NCBI GenBank assembly: GCA_026874595.1
Contig: CM049316.1
Span: 11,336,839-11,400,838, forward strand
Reading direction: 5' to 3'
DNA: 64,000 bases
Origin: Sipunculus nudus
Lineage: Eukaryota > Annelida > Sipuncula > Golfingiida > Sipunculidae
Below the pieces are notes generated by a model. It searched no databases. It was not told the origin of the DNA and worked only from the letters and a program-made list of their open reading frames with translations. Shown in pieces: positions 24,293 to 38,021 of the stretch (within the stretch, counting starts at the first letter, position 1; each line of letters starts with the position of its first letter). The position numbers were made by a program, and so were the translations under genes.

Positions 24293-26554
24293 ACCATGAG
24301 CAAGGACCTGATACCCCGACCCAAGTTGTCGTTTGGCACAGTCGAGCCTCTGTGACGTCATACCTCCCCTCCCGCTATGGTTGCCGCATGACAAGGTTAA
24401 GTGGTGCTGCTTTAAAAATGACTTAACAGCGTCGTTAGGTAATATTCTTTTATTTCATCAATAATTTTCCGGAAATAAATTAGGCGGTCTCTCACATCTG
24501 TTGGTTCTTGCAACACTGAAGCCTGAAATTTAGTTTGAAACAAAATAATTGGAAAAACCATGTGAACCATGGTTCGTGGAACGGAGTATACACGTGTTCT
24601 GTTTGACAGAGCTCCGTCAAATTATGAAAATTTTGTTTTTTGTCGGATGATTGACACTTTACATTGTTAACGGTCACCTGATTGGTTTGCTCGTTAATCC
24701 AATGCTTATGATTATTCATTGAAAGAAACTGCGATTTAGGTCACATAGAGTTCATGGGTAGGTCAATTGTGTGCCATCTGAAAGAATGACGTCAATGTTC
24801 CATCGAGGAGATTGTTTCTCTGAAACTTTAATAGTATTTCTATTCATTTCTATGTTTATACTTTAACTGTTTATTCATGGTAAAGCATTTTGTTCATAGA
24901 GAAACTAGATCTCGGTTAACACTCCATGACAGGATGATGCAAACAGGGGTGATCCCTTTGACTGAAATAATTCCGTCATAATTTGTAACCACAACACATG
25001 GTTATCGAGATGTTATGAACAAAGAGATGGTGGTCGTTCGCCCGCATCTTGTCTGAATAATATGAGGCAGCTCAATAATTTAATTCAGGTATAAGATATA
25101 TTCTCAAGATGAACGGAGGCCCATCGTTATAGCGGACTAAGCAGGCTGATAAGATAGATTATACTTCTCCGGAAACCCCTCATCCACTGAATCTCTCTCT
25201 CTCCAAAAACGCCCGCTTGTATGTAATAAATGTCGCTTGCATTAGTACATGCCTAATTAAGTTGTTTTTAATTGTTTTTTTTTCTCAGAGTGGACACCAA
25301 AACCCCAAGCGTTCGAAAGTGATTTCGAAGTATATCACAAACGCTTACCAGCGAGTCCCTAAAAGCGAATGACATTCACCTGCTGATCGGGTCGCATCCC
25401 GTGAAACAGACTGTTGTGAATTTACAGTGTTGTTTTTCTTTCAGTGTTATATATAAATGTATGCATGTAAAGAAAATGAATGTGTTTTGATAATATGGCA
25501 GGTCTTTATTGTAGCTATTATTCACGCAAACAGTTACTCAAATCGTTATTCTTTGAAGTAGTAGTGCGAGGTAACATCAAAGAAAGTCATTTACAGAGTA
25601 TATATTCATGCAGGTTATTTATCCTATGTATTTATAATTAACAAAACAATATTGTGGCCTGTGTTATGATTCTATTGACATCACCTCTGATACAGAGTTT
25701 ATGTAACCCTCCCTTATAATAACACTTAAAGGGGCCCAATTACCTATCAGGCCTTTATAAACTTAAGGCAATCCCTTGGAGCTTTCATGAAAACAGGCCA
25801 GAAAACATGGATATAACTGCACACAGGCTGCTTGTTTTGTTTATATCAACATGTGCATGATATGTGTGAGACTGCCAAAATAATAGAAAAATTCAACAAG
25901 GGCATCTGGCACAAAGTCAGATAAGTCAGAGCATTGTTAATGGCGTTATGCAACAAGTGTCCTTTCTATCTCCGCATTTATGCTACCTCCCACCTTAGCT
26001 TACGTGTTTTTCCTGTTTGTCAACATTGCTTTGTTTACAAACATGTTGTTGATAAACAATTTCATGCATCCTTAAGGAAGGCCTTATAAGAACTTAACAC
26101 AATCAAAATCACACTTAGATCATCTATAAATACCCAAGAAGCCAGAAATCACATAAATTCTCTTTCAAAGGTAGGTGATTGGGTACCTTTAATGATCCGC
26201 TAGCTGATGATGAGAGCAGGGCATGCCGAGTGAGACGATCTGTCCATATTTTATTGACAAGAGTAACGTGGACTGATGGCATGCACTCTGTGTGAGCGGT
26301 AAAACCTCGTGAGTGGTTAGATCGCAAAAGCAGTAAGCAATTAATTATACAAGCCTGCAAAATGGATAGAAATAAGATAAGTATAAAGGTAAATCTTCCC
26401 CTGAGAACGGGAGCGGATGGACGCCATTTGTCGCATTATATCCCATCACTGAACCACTCAGCTCATCAACAACAGGTAACAGGTAAAAGCTTTACTATAA
26501 ACGGCAATGTTAAACATTACCTGCAGAAATCAAACTCTTAGATATAAAATAAAA
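24293..26554. other. No gene seen
   Basis: A CRE-like TGACGTCA occurs at about 24353-24360 in a GC-richer patch and GACGTCA again near 24789. No coding exon could be linked to either. Frames at 24492-24719 (-) and 26124-26360 (-) are unrecognised. Confidence 0.35.
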
Positions 26555-26760
26555 TCAGCGAATACAGCCGAGGGGTGAAACGCTCGGCTCTCTCGCGACC
26601 TGGGTTCGATCCCTCAGAGTTGAATTGACCGTAGATTGCAGTGGCCCGTCCAATGTGGGTGTTTTTCTTAGCGTCCTTTGTTTTCCTCCACTCCTACACA
26701 CTACCGAACGCCAACGTCCGATATATTGGCACACTGTAGATTAGACAAATATGTTTTAAA
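26555..26760 (+). mobile_element. tRNA-derived SINE, family B copy
   Basis: A tRNA-like head (GCCGAGGGGTGAAACGCTCGG) is followed by a good B box (GGGTTCGATCCC, 26602-26613). A body follows with AGTGGCCCGTCCAATGTGGG and a T-rich segment. The same body order (AGTGGCCCGACCAAGTTCGG, then a T run) recurs at 37.3 kb. It is not a tRNA gene: the cloverleaf cannot be closed and it continues into the SINE body. Confidence 0.6.
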
Positions 26761-27695
26761 CGAACATTTAACCGAAAGTTGAACCAAATTTCCTCTTAAT
26801 GTTGCCATAAGTACAAGTTTGTTTTAAGATAAAAATAAATCAGTCAAATAAATGTCTGACACCAAAACCAGGGACTGCCACGGGAATCATGGCCTGACAC
26901 TAAGCCACGGACTGGCATCCGATTTGAATGTCATTTTAACCGGCGACAAGAAAGACGTTCCACAGTGAATCAAAGCGTCAACGACGTTTCAGTTCAGGAC
27001 TTTACTGATGTCTAAAGTAACAGGGGTATTATCAGTCATGGCGGCCCCTATATATGCGATGACAGGAGAATCTCGGGGCTCACGGACTGAGCTTGATTCG
27101 GCTTGCCGGGGATCAAATCCCGTCTGGTCTTCGGAAGGCGTTATATCCGAAGGTGAAAGAAAAAGTCTACAGAAAATCCTCGTCTTCACTGCTGGAGCTG
27201 ACTGTCGTTTCTTGAAAATTTTTGAAAATAAATTTCCTAATGTAAGCTCGGCCCTTTCAATATCATCTTTCTTGAAGCTACTGCCGTTGGTAGTATGTAA
27301 ATTTTATGACTCCTTGTCAATTGCTATCCTGTGACAACGAACCTGTCATGCACGGGCTAAGCATTTGTTGTCTCCAGGTGACTATTTTGCCGGCTATAAG
27401 GTTTACCGGCCCCTAGATGTAATGCCTACTACTAAGCTTTTATTTGATTAAAAACAAGTAAGCTAGGGGAAAGAGAGTTGACCAATGACTTACTGACAAA
27501 TGACTTGTTAGTTTACCTCTTGCATCAGTTGTGTTGGGTCCTAGGGCACAAATAATAATATATTCTGTTGTATTTGCTGTTTAGAGTGCAACTACGACAA
27601 ACTTTAGGCTCATTTTTCCCCATAAAAATGAAGTTTTTTATGAACAGTTTTTTAGGAGGGAGGTGCCATCATTTTTTAATGCTGGGTTAACGAGG

Positions 27696-28016
27696 TACTT
27701 GGTACATCTGCAGAACTGCATTTTGGATTCGGACTCCATGACAGGGCTGAAACACATGATTATCGTGGCGTCATCCTGGCTCTATATACCGCATCTGCGG
27801 TTCCTAGGTGTGGAGCAACGAAGAACCCCCTGCAGGCGCATTCATTTGTGAGTGAGACCCGACTGTTGGGTACAATCTTCCCAGTAAGCCTGCAGAACGC
27901 TCACCCTTGGCGGGGGCCAACCGTGAACAGTCTTACTGCTCCTTGGTTGGGATTCGAATTCACGATCTCCTGGTTTTGAGCCCTGCGCTCTACCCCGAGA
28001 CCACAGAAGCCGGTAC
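27696..28016 (-). mobile_element. tRNA-derived SINE, copy 2 of family A
   Basis: This is the best preserved copy. On the minus strand from 28016 the head reads CCGGCTTCTGTGGTCTCG then GGGTAGAGCGC (A-box type) and later GTGAATTCGAATCCC (B-box type). These are correctly spaced for an internal RNA polymerase III promoter of a tRNA-derived SINE. The body shares long blocks with 19117-19445 and 45600-45790. Confidence 0.75.
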
Positions 28017-29404
28017 AACAAAAAGTGGTTTACCATTGACCCCTGTGATAAAAAAGACCTTTAGCGAACATGAATGACACCAATCATAGAGGAAGTCTAA
28101 TAAAACTGAAATATTAATAGCGATAGTCCTTCACTTGCCTGAGTGATAATGCAATATCTTTGAACACGAATGTATTACACATATAAAAAATTATTTATAT
28201 TATAAACATTACCGACTATACTACATGGAACATTATTAAATAAAGTGCTCTTATTACCGCATGGTTAAGATTTCTTTGTTAAGTTTTGACCATGATGCTA
28301 TAACAATGGTTCCTCGTTGGCTGGAATATAGGCACCATCTAACCTTCCTTTCACTCATTATATTATCCAAAATTTATATTCTAGGGCCAGTTTATAAAAT
28401 AAAAATATGTAGAAGGATATCCATTAAAGATAGAATCATTATTGACAAGTAAAGACACCTTTGTAGGCAGTGCATGCTTCTGTTGGAATTAACTCTCATG
28501 ATTCAATGCATTGTCGGTTTCTCTCATTTATAAAGACGCACTAACAAGCATTGTTATTAGTACCATCATCACTAGTGTGACCAAGCAAACATAATCACCC
28601 AATAGAAGCAGAGCTTCCCATTAACTGCCGAACCGCCCTGTTGAATAAGTGACAGCGCATAAAATACCAACCGTTTAATGTGTATAATTTTATTCTATTT
28701 CTGTTTCATGCATTCATTGTCCAGTTCAGTAAGTACTAGGTAAAGAACATAACAGAACATTCAGGGATATTTTATTCGGTTCAGTGCCATCCATGAAAAC
28801 TAAAGCCTACCTTGCCCGCCACGAGGCCCATAACAACCTCTTTGCCCTCGTTTGGCAATCAGCTTAGTCTTTTAAACTCAGTAACTCGCTTAATAACAGC
28901 ACGTACTTGACATTCTAAAGTCGCACTCCGGTTACCGTCAGATGGCAATGGGACGCGGTGGGTTTTTCATTCTGCGGCATAGCAGTATTTTTTTCATACT
29001 GTTTAAACAGGCGAAGGGAAATTGCTTATCAAGCCTTGACAGCCACTTCCATTTTGTTTTAAAATACAAGGATAAATTTTAAAAATATGGCTGGCATTTG
29101 CCCCACAGAAAAATATTTTTTATCGCGTGCGCACTCTATGATTATCTCGTGCGCAATCCATCTCATGCACAAGCATTTATAATTTTTTATTAGTATCTCC
29201 CTTATGTTAATTCAATGGAATCTCTCGATATAATGACTAAAATAATATTTAAACCTCAGTTTGAAATGTATAACTCACTTTGAAAATGAGGTTATGTTGC
29301 CTATGTAATACGATTTTTCATATTACCGTGCAGTGTCCTTGCTTAAATCGATATTTTTAGAATTTAACATAATACATAAGTCACCGGTAAAGTTTTTCTT
29401 CATG
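28017..29404. other. No gene seen
   Basis: AT-rich sequence with scattered short frames, none with family features. Confidence 0.35.
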
Positions 29405-30635
29405 ATCTGTATATCAAGGTAAATCTACGTATACATAAAATACGCAAAATTTATGAAACGTTTGGTGTTGAAAATAAACTTTACACCCGAACAGATTTCA
29501 GTCCGATAAACGTTATAATTTAAGACTGGGGTGTTTACACACAACGGAAATCCTTTACCCAACAAGGGCTTCAGCCTTCTGACATATTATAAGTATGCAC
29601 ACGGTATGATTAATTTAATTTACATAGAATCAGCAGGTGTCATAAATATCACAATTTCTTCATACCAAATGGTAGAGCGCATTCGCAACTGTTAGAAAAC
29701 ATGCATGTCAAGGGGACCAGTAGTTGATGTAATCTATAAAGGAAAAACTATGCAATGTATACACCTGCCTATGGTTCCATTCTTGTTTGTAAAGGATCCT
29801 GTGGTCGAACATTTGGTTTCGGGAAATTACATTTGTCCACTGCGTCTGTTGAAGAGGTACTAAGAAAAGTTACTGTAAAGATATTCACCTCACTAGTCGA
29901 ATCAGGCAGAACTATTTTGCTCCAGCGCGTGTAAATATGTCTTGAAATATATGGGGTAATTAAAATTATGTACTAATTTTTCAAGCTCACAAGTGTAGAA
30001 TTACCTCAACGACAGAAGGGAAGATTTTATATTTACTTTCTTTCAAATCAATTTTAATGTTTTTCATATTAAAGTACGAGAAACCAATGGATTTTTAGAC
30101 TTTTGGATGTACACCTTTTTATCAGTTTATTTTCTCGCACGTGATAGTGTTTCAATAATATTTTTACACAAACAAAAAATTGTGCATGGTTTGAAGGAGG
30201 CCTGTAGATGGTATAGATTTAATTTTGAAAGAGCTCCATCAATCACCTTAAGAGATTTGATCAGTTTAATGGGCCACATTTTGCATTGAAAGAACGGACC
30301 TCAATTTCCTACATGTGTCTTCAAATTGCCTTATATCCTTCTTGCTTTTAACTTAATAATTCATGTCTTATCAGCGACGTGTCACACGAAGCATTAATTC
30401 ACCTAATTACTGGAAACATAAGCATTGAACTTGATGCATCCTTATATAGACCTTGTGGATGAAAAATTAAATAAACGTATTATTATCGATGACAGATGTA
30501 AATTTACTTTCCTAATTACATTTGTTTTCATTTAAATTCGAGTTCTTATTTATGTTTCTCGTACGTAATGGAATAAGGATATCTAAATGATTTATGAAGC
30601 ACTCAAGACACAGTTTTAATTGAACATATATGAAC
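29405..30635 (+). repeat. Copy 1 of a 1.1-1.2 kb diverged tandem duplication
   Basis: The segment is repeated in the same order at 30640-31690. Shared landmarks are AATCTACGTATACATAAAAT, GGGGTGTTTACACACAA, AAGGGGACCAGTAGTT, CACCTGCCTATGGTTCCATT, TTTTTCAAGCTCACAAGTGT, TGTGCATGGTT and GGAATAAGGATATCT. Divergence is sizeable, with many indels. No ORF spans either copy. Confidence 0.8.
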
Positions 30636-30639
30636 GGTA

Positions 30640-31690
30640 AGTTTGTTTTACATTATCAGTATATCATGGTTAATCTACGTATACATAAAATTTCTTGTTG
30701 AGAATATACTTTATTCGAACTGAATTTAGTCGGATCAACATTATAATTTAAGAGTGGGGTGTTTACACACAATGGAAATCCTTTCCCCAGGAAGGACTTT
30801 AGCCTACTGACATACTACACGATTGTACATGCGATAATTATATCTTGCGCACGGGATACATTAATTAATATTTTTATTAATATACTGAATCAGCTGGTGG
30901 CAGAAATATCACACTTTCTTCATACAAAATTTCAGAGGGCATTCGCAGCTTTTAGGAAATATACTTGTTAAGGGGACCAGTAGTTTATGTAAACTATTAA
31001 GGAAAACTAAACAATGCTTACACCTGCCTATGGTTCCATTAAAAGGCATTTTGCTCCAGCGCATATATATATATATATATATAAGCCTTGAAATGATTAG
31101 GAAAATTACAATATGTACTACTTTTTCAAGCTCACAAGTGTAGAATAACCTCAACGAAAGGGGGAAAGAATTTTTATTATCTGATCTTAACACTTTTAGA
31201 ATGTTGGATGTACTCCTTTTTATAAGTATAGTTTCTCGTACGTGTCAGTGTTTCAAGACTATTTACACAATATGAAAATACTGTGCATGGTTCAAAAGAG
31301 GCCTGTAAGTAGATAGTGCAGATTTAATTTCGAAAGAGCTCTATCAATCACAATCACCTGAAGACGGTTGATTAGTTCACTGGACCACATGCTGCATTGA
31401 AATAACATACCTCAATTTCCTACGAGTCTTTAAGTTCCCTTTTATTCTTCATGCTTTTAACTTAATAATTTTGTCAAACTGTATACTGTAGGGCTTTTAT
31501 GGACCTTGTGATTGAAATATAAAATCATCTTATTATTTTGATGAAGGAATTTTTACTCTACTCAGCACATTTGAACTGATTTAAATTAGATTTCTTATTT
31601 ATGTTACTCGCACGTAATGGAATAAGGATATCTGAAAGATTAATGAAGCACTCAAGACACAGTTTTAATTGAATAACTACGAATATTTAT
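30640..31690 (+). repeat. Copy 2 of the diverged tandem duplication
   Basis: It follows copy 1 head-to-tail with the same landmarks in the same order. It differs by a TA microsatellite at about 31063-31083 in place of the GTGTAAATATGT of copy 1, and is about 150 bp shorter. It ends with AAGCACTCAAGACACAGTTTTAATTGAA, as copy 1 does. Confidence 0.8.
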
Positions 31691-34020
31691 GCCATCTTTC
31701 TGCCTCTACTGGAAGAGAAACAAACTATTACCGAGATGAAAGTTAATAATTGTAGTTATAAAAAATAGGGAGGTGCATTACTTTAAATTTAATACACAGG
31801 GTAAAGTCCGTCCGAAAAATAAAACAAAAAAGAAAACAGAAATACATCACAGGTCGCCAATATAGCGTCTGTTTTTCCACTGTTGTGTTGAAAGACTCGG
31901 TTTAAGAACCTTACAAATGGGCTGCTACTATGGATCGACTTTATGCTGACATTTTCCAATATTAATTTTAACGAACCAACAGTAGCAAATTTCTTCATAG
32001 TAATCAAGTAGGACATAAAGAACATTGATTGATAGTTTATATAAGCTTCTCAATATTATTTCTGGCCGTCTTGAGGGATCAACAAGGACAATGCAACATT
32101 CCGACCTTTCCAAGTCATTCCTTTTAACGGAGAAAGCTAATTTCTCACTTCATCTTTCCAAAATAAAATCTCAAAGATATCTAGAAAGGTAATTAAAACA
32201 AAAATGGATACGAAATATCCTTGCTTAGACAAATTCTAAAGGTGATTCTTACCTACGTTAATGTATAAGCGAGCACTCTGATTGAGTGCTTGAGGGTGTA
32301 ACCATTGCAAGCCAGGCTATTAGCAGGCCTATAATTATAATGGTTACTAATTTTCAATTGCCGCCATCATCACATCTGGTCCAGTTCCCGTCAGTCATAT
32401 TACACTGTAATTAGCACCATAGACGTAATTCACACGATCTTCATAAAAATCTAGCCCCAGCCTGCCTCCAAAACGTCGATTTTTGATAAACTGAAGACGT
32501 TGAGGTGGCAGTACAAGTTATAGCGTTCGGATCAATAATTATAGAAGTAGGTCTGCACGCTGTTTCTAACAGTCCTTTTTCATTTTCATCTATTTGTCGA
32601 AATGTCATTTTCCCGAGGTAGGACAATAAGTGACTTTATTCTGTCGGGAAAATAATAAATATTACATTCACGATTAACTTACGTGTATTCATAAAGATGT
32701 ATTTATAACGAGACTGGTTTTATTTGGAAGGTGGAAACTTCGGTAGCCGAAACTGCTTAAGACTTACGTTCTCGCCCCCAGGGTAGCCACCACAAATTTT
32801 GTGGAAATTTTTCTTCTTCTTTAACAAATAAACACGTCCATATATAAGCCTCTGATGTCAAATAGTACCACACAGCAAAAAAATACTTCCTCCGACCCTT
32901 GTCATGGGTGTTCTATTATGACCTGTATCTTGACTCGCAGGCCACTATCAGTTTTTCTGAAAAGGCCTGAATGCTATGCTGTCAAAGCTTAATAAATTCC
33001 TTTTACCTTCTCACATCCGGAGTGACACGTTTTGCCACCTCTACTTAATTTATAATATACGCTGAACTAAATAGCTAATTGCTAACTGATAAAAAAGCAT
33101 TGTGTAGACAAGATTTTCTCAACTGCTGGTTTGAAATAAGACTCAGGTTTGTGCAATGGGAATGCATGCACAAAATTCGGCCCGTACAGGGCGCTAGTAT
33201 GCATAAGCTACTGGAGGTAATATGACAGGCTAGATATTAGCCACTAAGGCTATCTAGCTGGAAGTCATTTGATGAAAACCAACCTCAAAATTTGTTCAGT
33301 GGTAAATCTGTCATCTACAGAGCCATTTGTAGCCAGTGGCCATCACAAGACCATGCAACTGGTATCTTGCCAAATCTCACTTATCAGTCATATATCATGT
33401 TATATAAGCGTGAAAAAGCTTCGTCCAAGCACCAACATACCGTTCTAAATTCCTGCCTTTTGCCCTCGATGAAACATGATGTCGCACCATTTGTAGTAAT
33501 TTTATTTGTGGCTAGTGTATAACTTTTTGCTCCTCAAAATGACTCTTAATTGGCCATTTAGTAATTAACCTCGACTGCCTGACGGAAAGTAAACTGAAAC
33601 ATGAACCAATATGTAATTAATGGAGAAACACAGGGAAAAACGTAATCATATACTATTACCTTTATTATAATTGAGCGAAGTACCTAGATGTTAATGTATC
33701 TTCAGGGTAATAATTAAGACATTAAGCGAAACCAGTGCATCGTAATTATGTGACTGGATGAATTAAATACGAGTTATAATTGAGACAGTATAGCAGCAAA
33801 CAATCTGTTCACGATGTTTTAGGCGTGTATGTAATTGCTATTCATTAAAAAATGAAACACAAGCAGGTCCAGTGGAACATTAAGAAGGGAACAATTTATC
33901 CAACATTGTGGTGTGCATCAGTAAAAAATCTGGTATATTTTCCCGCGATTCGAGTACATGACAATCCGTATATGAAATAAGGGATTGATAAGCTATAAAA
34001 ATATACATTTTCAAAATATT
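31691..34020. other. No gene seen
   Basis: AT-rich DNA. Frames 31789-32025 (-), 32441-32626 (-) and 33292-33522 (+) show no domain or splice context. Confidence 0.35.
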
Positions 34021-34702
34021 TAATCTCATCGTCAAACATATTCTACACAGTTTTACTCAGCTCCTCAAGCAGCCATTATTATTTTTTTTTTCTTATTTCT
34101 CATCGTCAAAAGATATTCTACACAGTTTTACTCAGCTCCTCAAGCAGCCATTATTTCTTTTTTTTTTCTTATTTCTCATCGTCAAAAGATATTCTACACA
34201 GTTTTACTCAGCTCCTCAAGCAGCCATTATTTCTTTTTTTTTCTTATTTCTCATCGTCAAAAGATATTCTACACAGTTTTACTCAGCTCCTCAAGCAGCC
34301 ATTATTTCTTTTTTTTTCTTATTTCTCATCGTCAAAAGATATTCTACACAGTTTTACTCAGCTCCTCAAGCAGCCATTATTTCTTTTTTTTTTCTTATTT
34401 CTCATCGTCAAAAGATATTCTACACAGTTTTACTCAGCTCCTCAAGCAGCCATTATTTCTTTTTTTTTCTTATTTCTCATCGTCAAAAGATATTCTACAC
34501 AGTTTTACTCAGCTCCTCAAGCAGCCATTATTTCTTTTTTTTTCTTATTTCTCATCGTCAAAAGATATTCTACACAGTTTTACTCAGCTCCTCAAGCAGC
34601 CATTATTTCTTTTTTTTTCTTATTTCTCATCGTCAAAAGATATTCTACACAGTTTTACTCAACTCCTCAAGCAGCCATTATTTCGTTTTTTCTTCTTATT
34701 TC
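34021..34702. repeat. 75-bp tandem array, 9 copies, nearly identical
   Basis: Units begin CATCGTCAAAAGATATTCTA and end in a CATTATTTC-T(n)-CTTATTTCT segment. Unit starts are at 34027, 34101, 34177, 34252, 34327, 34403, 34478, 34553 and 34628, so the period is 74-76, differing mainly in T-run length. The first and last units carry the few substitutions. The high identity indicates recent expansion or gene conversion. Confidence 0.93.
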
Positions 34703-35269
34703 TTTAAAATAGACATTCTACCATTTATTTAATATCATGAAACACAACAACATTGTTACGTGTTAGTCACTATTTCACTTAATTTTTAAATAAGGATTCC
34801 CTGTTTTGTGAATGCACTTTGTGGGGGCAATTTATTTTTCATGGTGCAGCAATGCAACACAATAATCTGAAGGAGAATTTGTATACAAGAGATTTTTAAA
34901 GAGTTGTTAACACTGAATACAATCAAATATCACCGAAGTCCTATGGACCTATTAATACACGATGTTGTAAATAATCATTTGTTTGAAAAGGTTTACTGTG
35001 TAAAATACATCGAGTTAGGCTTCCAAAAGGCTTTAGGGTTTACTTGTTATATTATTTAGCCATAAAAAATAATTTTCGGCAATATTTGTTGGATTTGTCT
35101 TTAATGAAAGATGGTCTGTCATCCCGGGGTGAATGTCTATGTCTTACAAAAAAAAATAACAAACATATAAAAAAAAATTGGTTTTGTGTTATAAATTCCT
35201 TACGAACATTTCAATTACGATGTCAGATGAAACATTTATTGTTTATAAACTGAATATTATAACTTCTGA

Positions 35270-35510
35270 GTTTAATCTAGATGCATCATTTTATAGCCCA
35301 TGTCAGACGAAACGATAAAACGGCTTATTAATGCTGACAAATGTGTTTAACAAAGTCATTATTACACAGGTACATACCAATGGTGTTCAAGCTTAATGGA
35401 ATAAGGATTCCTGAAAGATTAATGAAGTACTCATGAAGTTGATTTAATTGATTACAAATATAAATCCGGTCTCTCCGCTTCTCCACTGGGAAACAGACTA
35501 ACCTCAACCA
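35270..35510 (+). repeat. Third, partial copy of the 29.4-31.7 kb repeat
   Basis: AATGGAATAAGGAT.CTGAAAGATTAATGAAG, then TTTAATTGA and the CTCCACTGG(G)AA(A)CA segment, align with the end of copies 1 and 2 and the 80 bp after copy 2. It shows that the unit is a dispersed family and not a single local duplication. Confidence 0.6.
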
Positions 35511-36742
35511 AAACATGTCTAGCCTTTAAACATATTACATAAAAAATATTTAAGAAAGGTCATCGTCAAAATGTTATTGAAATAGAAAAAAACTAAGTGT
35601 TGCAGATAAATTTACTATTTATTCATTGATATCTGCATTAGAATTCAAATTAAATGGTGTCATTAGAAATGCCTGTAAAATCTTATTTTAGTTTCATTTA
35701 TTTAACGAATGTTGAATTAAATGTCAATATCAAGATAACAAGAGATAAGACAAGAAAGATAAGATAAGAAAAAATCAAATGAGAAAGGAGTTTCCTTAAC
35801 TAGAAGAATCACCTGATATTCCCGACCACCATGTCATAGTAAATGGAAGAGGACCCAAAAAAAATCCAGACATTCAGAAATTTCTAAGACGTTCAAATCA
35901 TCTATGAAATTCTGTATAAACTTAAAGGCACCGGAAAAAACATAATTTCCTTTAGTGACACAAAGACAAAGCATGTAATATATATGCATATATGCATTTA
36001 TATGTCCTTGGACGTCCGCAACAGCGATAATTAGCGAATTTTCTGTTGAACAAAAAAAAGATCATGGTTAAAAATAAGGATCAAAATCAAATCTGCCATC
36101 TATCTCTTTAACTTTGACCTGAGGTATGTTTCTGAGAACGAGCCATATCTAGCGCAAACTCGGGCAAAGAAAAATGGTTTTGTATTTTTGGGAAACGACT
36201 TCTTTCTCCGAAATTCGCAGGAATCGCAGCGTTGCCAGTCATAAGGGTGAGCTCTCTCAAGCTACCTCTGTCGCCCAAATCCTCCGAAATAGCATATATT
36301 TACTTAATTTGTTAATTTTTATTTTTTTTTTTACAATAGCATTATTCTAACCTGGTGTACAACGGCAAAAAGAAAATTCACATATAATACATGTATATTT
36401 TAGATTTATAACCATTCTTGAATGTGAGGTGCCACGACACGTACACATGTTTTAAAACATGCCAAATATGGAAGTACAGCTAAGGTTATTCAACCTACAG
36501 AACGATCAAAATTTATTACGCATATTTACTACGTACAACTGCGTTTAATATAGTGTTGTACTCATAAGGTAAAACTTTCTGATGTTTGGCCTGATATGAA
36601 CTTTGTAGCAACCTTTTGCAATATGCCTACTTGTTTAACAAACCATGTATTGTGTCATTCTATGAAATGAACAACAAACGTGCCTGAGCACCTGTACCTG
36701 TTATGCAATCATTTATTATAAATGCAACACTAAACTCCTTAA

Positions 36743-36748
<6 letters not shown>

Positions 36749-36784
<36 letters not shown>
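36749..36784. repeat. (TA)n microsatellite
   Basis: About 18 TA units. Flanks at 35511-36748 and 36785-37258 hold no assignable gene. Confidence 0.93.
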
Positions 36785-36788
<4 letters not shown>

Positions 36789-37258
36789 AATCCTTCCTTG
36801 TAATATTTTATTAATTTTTTTTTCGAGCGCCATACGAAACGACGTTTAATAGGCTATTAAGTAATTACCTTCTGGCGCTTATCGGAATAAGTGATAAAAC
36901 ATAAAACCGAGATTAAATTAATGTAGAAACATAGAACGCATATAATATAATATATCCTGTAATTATTAATAACCCGGACAATGGAGGCCCGCATGTAAAC
37001 ACGAGAATGTTTAACGAATTCAGTGCTTTGTGGACAAATGAGTTGAAAATAAAAAGTAGTTTCACTCTGTATTTTGTGGGGTGCCTATAGCAAAACACGC
37101 CAGGCATTCTATACGCCACACTCCAGGCACGTTTGCTTTCTAAGAATATTTTAAAAATAAAATATACTGACAATATTACATTAAGGTTTATTATAAGAGT
37201 GAATAACAAAGATTACAAAGATCATAACAAATTTGACAGATCAGTTTATATGGTTAGT

Positions 37259-37420
37259 GGTTGGGGATGGACAGTCGAGTGGTAACACGCTTAGCTCTCT
37301 GAGCCGGTGACCCGGGTTCGATTGCCGGTGTGTTTATATAATATGGGGTTATAGTGGCCCGACCAAGTTCGGTGGTTTTTTATTTTTTTTTGTTACCCGG
37401 TTTCCGCTACTTCTAGATTT
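37259..37420 (+). mobile_element. tRNA-derived SINE, second copy of family B
   Basis: GGACAGTCGAGTGGTAACACGC (A-box region) is followed by CCCGGGTTCGATTGCC (B box at about 37312-37326). Then come the family body AGTGGCCCGACCAAG and a T-rich run. Spacing between the boxes, about 35 bp, suits a Pol III internal promoter. Confidence 0.65.
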
Positions 37421-38021
37421 TCTTAACATCTGCGGCATGGATTATTTGGATAATAATTATTGGATTTCTTTTATAATACATGTCCTATATAGTTAAGTGG
37501 TCAGCAAGAGTCTGAATAGCGGATCGGGCCTTTATCCACGTTAAAGTAAAAAAATATTAGCCCTGCGTGCCTGGATCAAGCATACACAAGTTTTAATTAA
37601 TCTTAAGAGGACACGAGATGAGAGGTGTTATAAGCACCATGCAGGTAAACTTATTCTTTACAACCTGCTGTCTTGGAGTGGCCCCTGATCACACCTTCCT
37701 CTGGGCAGGTCGGCAGATCGGCAGCCCCTTATTCAGCCCCTTGCGATTTCTTGACTGTTTTCTCCCCTTGACTGACAACCACCCCTAAATAAATGAAACA
37801 TTTCTGACAGCACAGGCATTGTCTTACAGCATCATGTTCCAGAATTTGTTTAAGGCCATTTTGGATTCATTTTTCAATTTCATATTAGCCTGAGCAAAAT
37901 CATGTGAACGTGATGCATGCCTCTGATTTTCCAGATATTTTCTATGTTGAAGACAAACTGCTGAAGAAATAGTTAAAATTTAAAAAAACTGAAACATGAT
38001 ATCAGGGTTAAGAGGTTAAGT

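Noticed and set aside
26555-26620. Possible tRNA gene because of GGGTTCGATCCC
   Set aside because: No closed acceptor stem, and the sequence runs on into a SINE body shared with 37.3 kb. The B boxes at 28.0, 37.3, 38.9 and 44.9 kb were judged the same way.
34021-34702. CRISPR-like regular repeats
   Set aside because: A head-to-tail tandem array with no unique spacers, in animal DNA. The 46-bp and 45-bp arrays were rejected for the same reason.
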